DNA from: Stercorarius parasiticus
Taxonomy: Eukaryota; Chordata; Aves; Charadriiformes; Stercorariidae
DNA length: 64,000 bases
Direction: 5' to 3'
Assembly (NCBI GenBank): GCA_013396915.1
Contig: VWZL01001972.1
Span: 3,079 to 67,078, forward strand
Every line of letters starts with the position of its first letter. The first letter of the stretch is position 1. The notes under the pieces were generated by a model. It saw nothing but the letters and a program-made list of their open reading frames with translations, ran no database searches and was not told where the DNA came from. Below, one piece after another: positions 53,012 to 64,000 of this stretch. Made by a program: the position numbers and the translations under genes.

Positions 53012-56000
53012 ATAAAAGTATGTATATTCACTGCCATAAGCCAGGTGAGTCCTTCAGTACTCCCTTTTTTTTAATGACATAAGCAAAACACAAGACTGCT
53101 TTTGCACTTAAAATTAGACAAAGCCATTAAACAATTTGATATATCTTCGTATCTCATTTCGGTGGAGAGACTTAACCTGCTTCACTTTGCTGATGCATGG
53201 AAAAATGGAAAAATCCCAAGCTATAATAGCCCCTTCAAAAATAAATCTTGTTAGCTGCACATTAAACATGATTAATAATTAAATACGGAAAATTTTATTC
53301 TAATATTTACCAATAATCTATGAATGCCTAAATATAGATACAAGCTGAGATAACCACCTACTTGTAAACATATACGTATTATGTCATACTGCATGGTGTG
53401 GCTGCAATCAACGGAAAGCAAAAAATATTAATTTGGAGAGAACTTAAATAGCTTAGGCTAGACACTGTAAACTAGGTGAGGTAAACCCCAAATCAACATA
53501 CTGCGGTCAGGTAGTCCTCCTAAATATTTGCAGAATGGACTGGATTCTATAACTCATAGATTGAGTAGATAGTTGTGCTGCAGTTGGTTGAGCTGTAGTT
53601 GTGCAACAAGACCCATTTCACTCGAGAAGTTGCCTATGTAAATAAAGGCAATTTGGCTAGTTCATAGGAGCCCTGGCATCCCTCCTCCTTCCCGTAGCTG
53701 TCCAAATGCACCAAAAAATACGCGTGGTTGAGCTTAGCGGAAAATCCCTTCCGGCTCACATGGATTACCACAGGAGGCGAATAATTTGCCCATCTAGCAG
53801 CACAAAAGTGGGAGGACACAGTAATATAAATTATCTTTGGGTTTTTATTTGTACTGTAATTACTGAGGCTCTTGTTTGCTTCTTGTTTTATTAGTAGAAA
53901 CCAGCAATGTGCTAAAAAAAAAAAAAGTCTTCCCTAAATGGAAAAGCTTTCAAGTAAGCCTACTATCTTCATCAGTGCCAGTGGTATAAATACCAGAAAG
54001 AGTGACAGCTAATCCACATGCACTCAGCAGCAAAAATGAAAAGGCCAGTTACATGCACTTGTCAGTGCTAGTCTCATCCACACCTACTAGCTTGCAAGAC
54101 CTTTAGACAATCAGTCAGTAATGAAATGAGTATGGGGAGGAGGAGAACAGAGGAACAGGACAGCAAAGAGGTGGAACACCAGCAAAATACCATTCCCCAT
54201 TCATGTAAATGGGGACAGGACATTTTAAATGGAGCTTGACAAGGTGGCTTAAGTAATTTCAGGACTAACTATCTCTCTGTACTATATCAGCTTCTCAGGA
54301 TCACTGTTTGTTGGGTTTTTTCTAATCCTCTGTCTCCTTTTCCACCTCCCCTTTCCTACTCCCCATCATTGTCAGCGTTTCTGTCTTGGCAACATCAGAG
54401 CAAACAGAGAAGGGACTGAAACAAGAGAATCACATAGAAGAGATTGTTTTGGCAGGGCTGTGCAGGGCTGCCTTACTAATCCAGCACACGCAAGGTATTA
54501 CTGACTTGTATTCTATTAAAAAATATTAGCAGAGTGAAAAAGCATCCTGTGCCAAATCCAAGGGCTGCTGAGCTCCAAGTGAAGTTCTCTCTTACAGCCT
54601 TCACCTTTCACTCTCACTCTGCAAATGAGATAAGAAGGAGAGGCTGTAGTTTTTGTTTGCCTAATAACAACTTTTAAAAAGGCAATATGGGTATGGAGCC
54701 AGCGTGCTCAGTAATTTGATCAGCCATGCCTGACTGACATATGTGTTCCCCCAAACTGCGATTTAAGTTACAGGGCATCTATGCATCAAAGAGGAGCTTT
54801 GCTATCTTCTCTAACAGCTGTGGGATGAAAGTACTGTTTGACAATGCAGTTTTACACAGATATACAAACAAGTGACTTAATTCCTTTAGGCTTCTTGCAA
54901 AATCCCATCTCCTATGGAGGAATCTTTCCATGATTACATGTGAGGGATCCACACTGATCCACTGATTTTTCCATTGAGGTTTCTGAGTTCACTCAAGGCA
55001 GAAAATATGTCCCTGAAGCTTTGCAGTCACAAAGCTTGGCAGTGTTTCAGAAGCACCATTTTCACAAACTTTGTCAGGACGTCAATATCCATGAACAAAG
55101 ATCAGCATGCTGGTATTTGCAAAATGAAAAAACTCACCCCATCTTTGGTGAATTTGTCACTGCATTATCATTGTGCTCGAGCAGGCTATTATTTGGTGAA
55201 TCTGAAGGGTAATGTAAGACTTCCAGAACCGATCTTCAAATCCTCATACATTTATTGAGTAATACCATACAGGTAAGATGGAAATTTAAGGAAATATTTA
55301 AGTAAAGTCATATTGTATCATTAACACCTGGCATTTTGTAAAAAACATAAGCTGCTCAGTAGTACATATATGCTGGATATAATGCTTGGACTGGCAGATA
55401 GTGGGAGAAAAGAAATGTCAATTGTCACCTTATTCAGCTTTATCCTTTAAATTTCACTGTCTTAAAGCATGATGGACACACAAATTTTCTATTATAAAAG
55501 GTCTGTTAAATTTGCTTTATTAAACATTTTTCAAACTTCTGGGAATTATTGTTCTGGATAGATATTATGATCTTTTCACTTATTCCTGGTGAGTGTATTC
55601 TGCGGCCTTAAAGAAGATGGTAGTCTTCTTGTTATTTATGAAGAATATACAACAGATTCTTGTGGGATTAAATTTGCTCACCAAACAAGCAGAAGTCACG
55701 ATAGCTCAAAAACTGTTAGTCAGCTTTTCCTGTGCAGAAACAACAAAAAGCTACAAATGGGGGCGGGGGGGAAGAAAAGGGAAAAAGCAAAGGAAACGGG
55801 ACATCACTTGTGCAATTAAATTTCAGCACTATGCTTATTCTAGTCCTGGCCTTTTACCAATATCTCAGGAAGAGATGAACAACAGAGATTTAAGATGCAG
55901 CCGTCAACTGCTTGAACCCTCTCTTTTCCCTCTTCTCCTGGACGTTAATCTTTCTGTAGCAAAGCTGCCTGGTCTTTAGAGGCTCCAGCTGACAGCTTGG

Positions 56001-59000
56001 TATATTAATGTAACAGCGGTTAAACCAGATACGTTGGACTGTGATTTGCAGTGGCTGAGATGCTGATATATGCTCCCTTCTGTTATTTCTGCTCCAGGGA
56101 CGTTGTCCACTGGAGGATGGATGACAGAGACCACAGGACACTATAACCTTTTACACCACGGGAGCAAGACTCATCAGAGTTTGGTCCACTTGTCATCTTA
56201 TTAGGTTTGTCATTTTAAGCATAAAAACCTACAGCTGGACCAATTGTATCTAGCAGTTTGTTATGGTATCCTCCAAAAAGAGGAAAAGCCCCCCATTTTT
56301 AGGAAGCCATGATCTGTTGGCAAAGGCTTAAGCAAGTACTGACAAATGGGTGGTGCTTTGCTCTCTACCAACTTCTTGAGGAGCTGTGTTTGCTTGAGCA
56401 TGCTACAGTTTGCTGCTGGCACAGATCAGCATGAAATTATGACTCCTCAGAAAGCAAAAAAGAAGTACAGGATGAACTATGCTGACAGGACACATCAAAT
56501 TCACACTTAGTGAAATTTCTCCCAATCTCTGCCAAACACACTAACACACTGACAACACCAGCACTTACTAGTCTTAAGATCTTAGCTTCAGTCTTAAGCT
56601 CTTTTCTTGAGTCATCTAATCATTTTGTTTATATTTTAAAGGGGTATTTGGACCTGATTTGTTTCTTATCTATGTGATGCTAAAGACTATTCACATTTAG
56701 TAAAAAATACACCACACCAAAACAACAACAACAATACAAAATACTATAAACACAAGGCAAGCTGTGTACATATAGATGTGCTATTTTATTGTTAGACAGA
56801 ATGAAAGACCAGCTCACTGAGGAAAATAAAGACGTTCCTCAAAACATCACAGTGATTTTTCCAAGATAAAATTTTCAATGCAATGTTTGAGCATTGTGTG
56901 ATGGCTAACTGTTTTATAGGGAAAGTCAAAAGGACCTAAAAAATTAAAAAATTTGGGGTTTTTGTATGATTTGACTAATCTAAATGGCCCAAGTGAGGAC
57001 AGCACATTAGAAAGACAGTTGCTGTTTTTTTTGCAACATGAAACAAATGCTGTGTTGCAAAAATAGCATCTTTAAGCTATACTGCAGAGAAACCTACAGT
57101 AGTATGGCCATCTGTTTTAATCGAAAGGTACGGTAGTTGTTGCACTACTGAGAATTCATGGAACAACTGAGTATATTGAAAAGAAAAAAAATGAGCCAAA
57201 GGATGGCAACAAAAAGCTTGTACGTTTTGTTAAAATGTTTACCTTCTTTGGGATACCATATCCTATTGGTTAAATAGCACTACAACCTTTCTTCATTACA
57301 TTCTAAGAATATATTTTTTTTGCTGATTTTTCTGCAAGTCAGCAGGAATAAAGGCATTTTTCATTCAGTTTTTTTTTTTCTGTCTGTTTCCAAAGAGGTT
57401 CAATGCCCCATGTAGCTGTGCCACTCATAAAAACACAAGAAACAAAGCATAAATCTGCTTGTCTAATTTAGTGGCTCAGAGAATATTTTGAAGTTTGATT
57501 CAAAAAGGAAAATAAAACCTTCATAGTTCATCTTCTACTTTCTATTAAATAAGTCAGTCTTTCAAGTATTTTATTCCACTCACTTGCTTTAATCCATTAA
57601 TTTACTTTTCTTATTTTTATTGCTTATGAATGTAATGATCAGGAACTAAGCTGGTATGAAAGCCCCAGTGAATGAAACTCACTGTTTGAGTTTTGTATGA
57701 AAGTTCGGTGCAACATCTTCTTTTTATCCATGCTGGACATATCAAGGGCAATGACAGCAACAGATTGGTCTATCCCTGTGACGAGTCCAAATCCAGCAAG
57801 AACTGGACCTGTTTCAATTATGCCTTTTGGCGTCATTTACCAAACAATGTACCATTTATCTATGCAAAATAATGATAAATTCTTTCTGATTACACTTTTT
57901 ATAGCCATTTGCTAGCACAGATGTAAACACTTGGGGCAGATGCCAGAGAATCAGGTAACACCAAAGCAAAGAGGAATCAGGCTCCCATCTCCGAGCACAA
58001 TGGAGAATTCAGGCCCTGTAGCACACAGGATGCTCACAGGTCCTAGCAAGAAGGCTAGCAAGGGAGCTAATTAGTGCTGGGTGTAATCCCCTTTCTGCAG
58101 CCTGGATACTTCTGTATTAGGAACTGGTTGAAGTGCATCAGATCCTACAGGCTCACTTTTCACAAGAGCTCAGCACCTTGCATTTCGTGCCCCTGGAGTC
58201 CAAAGCACGTTCATCCTTCTGATGACCCTTTCATTTAAGCAGTCAAACAAAGGGCCTCACTCTGCTTCTGTTACAGCCGCTGTACACCCACTGAAACCTG
58301 GTCTGAGGTGAGAACAAGGCTCACTTGTTCACATTTCAGCTCAAAAGTATTATTTTTCCTTAGGTGCGGAATACATTTTCAAGGGCTGAGGGCAGCCATG
58401 ACATTGATCAGGAGCTATACTGAAGAAATGAAAACCTAATCCTCATCTAGTGATGAGGCACATGCCACAGTAGGCAATGCTAATAAGAAGCATGGATGGT
58501 GTATCTCCAGCCCAGAAACAGCAGCAGAAAGGTTAACATTTTCAGCTATCAGACCATTCACCATCACTACAACATTTTCACAAGCCCACGATCTACGTTC
58601 AATAAGAAAGGCATGCTCTACCCAGCATTTTGCCAACATGACCAGCCATTTGATATCTGCAAGGCTATCTACAAATTGGTACCTTTCACTTTTCTTTAGA
58701 GGAAAAATATGGCTTCCTTTTCTAATTTGATTTAAAATCAAAAGATTTTGTGCAGCATTACTTTACTCAAATGATGTCTTAATTGCAAGTCTTTTGATGC
58801 AGCATAATCTCTCCAAGAGAGAGAGTACTTTAAAATGTAAATGATGAAAAATCTCTATCAGTTTCTAAGAACTAGAGGCCCACGGTGACTAGCTGGTGTA
58901 GGGCTTCCATTAACATTTGATAGATAAATGAAGTTTCAAAGTTCATTATTCTGATCAGAGGACACATCATATTTACATTCAGATAATCCTGAATGGGAAG

Positions 59001-62000
59001 TTTACTTGCACAGAAAAACAATCTGGGTCATCACAGTTAGCTGTATGCTGGCTATTTACATCCCTCAGTGAACATAAATAATGCTCACAATATATTCAGG
59101 ACCGGTACCCTAGAAATCAACACAGTGGAGGGCAGAAGAAAAAGCAGTGCAATCGTTAAAAGATGTATGGCTGTTGTATCCTCATCTTGTCTGACAACAC
59201 TTATTCTCTGTCCCTCCATTTAAGTCTGAGAATGGAAAAGGGTATGGCTTCCAAACAGAGGTCTGAGAGTCCTCTTACCAGTATTACAGATCTCACCTTA
59301 TCCTCTGATAACATAAGAGGTAACCTCATCGTGGTAGATGGCCTGTAAAATGAATCCCTGAGTGACTGAAGACACCGGATATCTGGTAAGGTCACTGCAC
59401 TTACTCATGGAGCTGGAGTGAATCAATATCCTCACAGGAATACGCACTGTGGGGCAGCAGGAAAATCCTGTTCTGGTGGTCCAATACAGAGTATGAAACA
59501 ATTAAATTAGGAGTGAGAAATGGCTGGCAGGAAAACCACCCATACAGTCTTAGAGAGTACCAAGGTGGTTTTAGAATTTCTTGCACAAGGGAAAAATTAA
59601 GCTAGTAGCAAACTAATGAAAAAAGTTACCTCTTCTGCAGTTGGCATTAATTGTCGTGTCCAAAAAGAAGCAGCTTTTGCAGATGCGCAGGCCAAGACCT
59701 CACTGCAATGAACACTCCATGAGAGAATTGTGTCTCAGTGATGATGATTTTCACATGTACGTGACAGCTGGACTCTGAAGGTGATTTAGGACCTTAAAGA
59801 TGCACATAGATGCATGCACAGTTTTGTGCCATGGAAATCTGCCAATTTTTTCTTCCCTGTGCATGCAGCATAGAAGCTTAATTTCAAACAAATCTGCATT
59901 AATGGAAGCTCTTTAATTAACTCAAGATGGGGAAGCTTTCACGTTTCAGCTGAGCAAGACATAAGAGAGAAGTGCAAATCCAGGGATCTCATTTCAAGCC
60001 CAGTGACTCAGTGAGTTGCAACACAATGAGAATAAAGATTTACTTCCTCTCACCTACTTTCATCTTTGCTTTTTTTTTTTTAATTATTTTTTATGTTCTC
60101 ATCCCTATCTCCAAGGTAATCTGGACACTTCATTACCAACACTGGCATTAATGTCACATTAAAAACTCTGGCAAATGAAATGATAGACAGGGGGATACTT
60201 GGTGCACTCTAATTAAATAAATAACTGTTATTATCCAGACATGAATAACTCTTTTTTCCAAGGTGTACTTGAACCCTTACATCCCTCGGTGCTGCCTAAC
60301 AAATAAATGGCATCCTAAAAGCAAGTGCCAGGTAGGATATATGGATACCAAGTGATACCTTATATAAGATCTATTATCTCTCTAAACTGTCAAGATGATG
60401 TGTGCTCAGGTGTCTTGAGAAGCCTTATAAAACTAGCTCCCACACTTCCTATAGATCTGCAATACAGCAGGTCCCAAACATTTAAGGTTTTTTTGTTTAT
60501 TCATGATGAAGCTGTGGACTAAATTGTCAGTATTGCACTTCTCTTTTACCCTGTCTTATTCCTGAGAATTCATTTAGAATTAAGACATCTCTTAAGAGAG
60601 AATATTTGCAAACAGGGGAGAGCTCAAAATGTTAGAAACCTGTAAGCATCTAAAATTATCATTAGTGGGTAAGTAAATAACATGCATTGCTCTTTGTGTT
60701 TGGCAACCTGGGAGCACGTCTCTTGTGTCTACAAAACTTTCACATACAAAGCTCCTTATCAGTATCTGTCCACAGTCACCAGAAGTCACCATATTTCCAC
60801 AGCGGTGAAATTATAGTCCCACTCAGGAGTTACAGTCTGCCATTATGTCTCAGGAGTAGCAAGGAAGTTAATTGTTCTCCAAAATCCACCCCCAGGCAGA
60901 CCGCAGCATACCTAAAGAAATGCTGTAGATGTTGGACTGCCCAAGCCAGTCCATGGTTTGGGTCCTGCACATTCTGGAGGGAATATTCCATAGGAAATAT
61001 CTAGGACCTTGTCTAAAAGGTCACCGTTTATCCAGATCAACAAATAATTTGGCAATACTGTGTGCTGACTCAGGGCAGCTTTCCAAAGGCAGCACAGGCA
61101 TACATATTCTTCTTTGCAAAACATGAGGAACATCCACAGGAATTTAGTGGCAAGTGCAGTTCCAAGACTTTCACACTGAAGCAATATTAGCTGTAGGCTA
61201 AGATATAAATATAAACTATCTATTAACAGTTGAATACAATTTTAGACTCCAGTATGTCAGTTTCTGGGCTACCTGCTGCGAGATGAGACACAACTCAGTA
61301 AGCAGATTCATGCAAAAAGTAACCCTGTCTAACAAAAGAACTGGACAACAAATAGGTCTTTTCATTTGTGCTCTCAATTTTATGTGGGCTAAGGTTGCCA
61401 ATGCAAGCAAGGACTAATGAAATACAAGATTTAACATTTAATTAATCAATCAGAGCAGTGTGGTACTTCTGTTAATGAAACGGTGAGCTCAAGCTTGTAA
61501 AGAAAAAAAAACGAAACAAAACAATCTATCTACTCATCCATCTATAGAAAGTGAATGGTAATTCTCTGGGTACAATGCCATGATTTCAACAACATCACGA
61601 TACCCTTGCACATCTGTCTCCACAAAGGAGTCACACGGATCTCTTTAGAGCAGCCCCAGACTCCAGCTCTGTCTTGGCAATACACTTGCTGAAATACCAT
61701 GTGAAAGTCGTCCCCACAGCGAAGGTAGTTGGCAGAGAAGAAGCTTAAAGAAGCTATAGAGAGATACTGTGCAAAGCAGCGTATGTCTAGAAGGAATACA
61801 TAAAGCACAAACTTCAGATTTTTATTGTTGAGGAAGAAGTTCAGTATACATTAGCAATAGATGCAGAAAAGACAAACAAGAAAATTCTTGGCCTGATGAT
61901 AAAACTAGGAGAAAAACTAGCCCATGGCCAAAGCCCAGGGGGGATATTTTGAAGCCTGATGTAAAATATGTAATTTTCCAGCAAACCGGACTCAATCAGA

Positions 62001-64000
62001 ATATTCTTCTGTAGATATTGTGCTAATAAATATTTTGATTGATCTTTTCAATGCAAACATTGTGCTAATAGAGAAAGAACATGCTGTTACTTCTAGTCTG
62101 GAGCACTTCCCATTAGCTATCTGATCATGGGTGGAGGATTTATTGAATAATAAATTGCCTACTGGCAATAGGCTTGCAAAAGCTCAATACGTCCTTATTA
62201 GTGTCTCAAAATTTTGCAATACAATAATTAGGCTTTGAGTCAAACAGAGACATTTTTCTGCAAAGTGTCGACTAATGATTTTGTGAAGTTCTGGCTGTTC
62301 TCAGTTGCAGTATATTCTTATTTCTTAAGATCCATGGGACTTACTCTTGCAAGTCTTGACGAGTCAAAAATGTCCTCTATGGGAAATTTTAACCGAGTAG
62401 AGCATGCAGACTTAAGACCATATGCAGTGTATTATAGTGAATATTACTCATTTCATACATAATCTAAACAAAAACAACTTCTCACAAAAAGGTAGGATAC
62501 CTCAAACAGTCTCTTAAAATTATAGTATTTCTCTATGTCTGCCTGCCAGGGAATAAAACAGCACATTACATGGGGCTTGCGTAAGCTGAATAGATCTGAA
62601 AAAAATGTGTTAGCCAACAGAGTGAATGCGGTCCATAAATCCCATTTCTAGTTACCTCATAATTTTTAGTGAGCAGTCCTCTCAAAAGGCCCAAAAGGGC
62701 AAAACTGTACTTGAGATTGGAGGTGTAAATAAATTTAGCACACAAAAGAAATCATTGCAGTATTACAAACACAAAGCCATAAACTCCAACTTAGTTCCAA
62801 AGTTCTTTTGCACAGTCCAGCTATAGATTACTTCAGCTTCTGTAAGGATTTATTTTGGAGGTGCTGGTAGATGCTGAACTGATGTATACGGACAAGACAT
62901 AGCTGATTTAAGCAAGAGCAGATTACGTCTTCTTCTAAAGGTATAGAAAGCATCCATAAGCATATTCTGACTCAGATAGTCTTTCTTCTGCTATAACATA
63001 ATTAAGAATATTCAGACTCAGTCAGTAATTAATTGCTTTTTAGGTGGTGGACAAATGCTTCCAGTTCCAATATCAGCCAGAAAAGAATAGCGACTGGTGA
63101 TCTGAAGACAATTCCTGCTCATACCTCAAATCATCACACAATGTGATACCACAGGGGCTGTGGTCACTTCTACCTGAAGTGCACTACCACTCTGTTGTGA
63201 GAAAAAGAACACTCTGCTCCTGGCTGGGTAACAGGTAGTGTCATCCATCTGCAATTTTAATAAAAAATTCTACAGATGCTGACACCACATCCATCCCAAA
63301 CTAATCTGACCCCATCTTTCCACCCTGATTCTGTACCTCCATTGAACTGTTCGCAAACTATTGGAGGTTAAGGGAGGGGGCATCTCTTTTCCTAATTACT
63401 AAGCTCTGTAGCATAGCACATCCACGCACATACACATCCACATGGTTCTGGGTCAGATGATTTTCTTTCCTACATTTTCGCTGTTATTTTAAGGATGCCA
63501 TATAATATCTAAATAGCATGACTGGGTAGGCAGTGTATGCAAATTAAAAGACCTGAAATCTCTTGCTGCCTTTGACCTTCACATCACACAACTTCTCTAA
63601 GCCTTATTTTCTCTAAAGATAAAATGTCATTCTTAGTAACGTTCTTAGTAAACTGGTGTGACAGCTACAGATGAATCATGCTATTTAAACAGCAAAACAC
63701 AAGGAATGAGCTGTAGAAACATGAACAATACAGGAAAACGATGAGCATGACATACACAATCTGAATAAACTACTGCAAGATCAGAGTAAATGGGCAAAAC
63801 TGGTTGGCATCCAATACAACTGTGGTTGCAGGATAATCAGAGAAAGGACAGAAGAACATGTTGTTGCAGCTGGTTTTATTTACAGAGATGAAACTGTAAC
63901 TGTGACTAGGTAAAAAGCCAATTCTGATACTAAGAAAAATAAGTTAATCTTATAAAATAGATGCCATGCTGCATAAATCTAAATAACTCCTGAGGCAATG
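53012..64000. other. Intronic DNA to window end, nothing assigned
   Basis: About 11 kb without a recognised gene or established repeat. The A/T homopolymers are short (near 53915-53926, 57371-57380, 60071-60081 and 61502-61510). A G run (about 55760-55770) lies in an otherwise AT-rich segment. Minus-strand frames at 57639-57836, 58436-58741 and 61542-61808 are open for 65-101 codons but match no family I know. I found no exon of GALNT13, although an exon under 60 codons could be missed by eye. Confidence 0.5.

Noticed and set aside
58235..58310. GGGCCTCACTCTGC with TTACA...TGTACACC, like an old amniote repeat
   Set aside because: Only one arm and scattered words match, so I could not define an element.
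58436..58741. Minus-strand 101-codon frame with protein-like composition
   Set aside because: No recognisable motif, no splice or promoter context, and an overlapping plus-strand frame is open too.
61542..61808. Minus-strand 88-codon frame with an LRCGDDF word like a BH3 motif
   Set aside because: Only a few residues agree with the BCL2-family pattern. The following residues and spacing do not, and no BH1 NWGR word is present.
1..64000. CRISPR arrays, tRNA or rRNA genes, bacterial operons
   Set aside because: None seen. The few short tandem arrays have no spacer structure, and the window reads as vertebrate intronic DNA.

Overview
This 64 kb window looks like ordinary bird chromosomal DNA. 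It is AT-rich, poor in genes and poor in repeats. Its recognisable mobile DNA is nearly all CR1 LINE fragments in the avian style: 5'-truncated, with octamer-type ATTCTRTG 3' tails. I cannot name the species. A non-avian reptile is less likely, because I see no other abundant repeat family. Nothing points to bacterial or plasmid DNA: there are no operons, no ribosome binding sites and no long coding frames. The only coding sequence I can assign is one exon at about 1360-1511 on the minus strand. It encodes part of the C-terminal ricin-type lectin domain of a polypeptide N-acetylgalactosaminyltransferase, most probably GALNT13. If so, the gene runs right to left: positions 1-1359 lie in the intron (or other sequence) leading to the last exon off the left edge, and 1513-64000 is one very long upstream intron.  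Layout: 1-470 is a minus-strand CR1 reverse-transcriptase fragment ending at a perfect 12-bp hairpin (471-502). 1088-1270 is a minus-strand CR1 3' end. 1360-1511 is the exon. 1870-3457 holds two nearly identical 0.8-kb copies separated by a single N, most simply an assembly artefact. 3460-3850 may hold a decayed LTR. 3935-4812 is a plus-strand CR1 with an internal deletion. The rest is intronic DNA with a small foldback element (17158-17250), a CR1 3' end (24553-24690), an AT-rich inverted simple repeat (36008-36135) directly before another CR1 (36255-36985), and a last CR1 3' end (52851-53011). Homopolymer tracts and three short 13-bp tandem repeats are scattered through it.  I found no convincing new biological system. 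The best leads are the exon's upstream boundary, which lacks an AG acceptor where homology begins, together with an E-to-G change beside its QxW motif; the probable false duplication around the N; the foldback element; and one statistically long but unrecognisable 213-codon open frame at 38646-39287. Other open frames read like chance translations or fall inside CR1 and are not annotated as genes.
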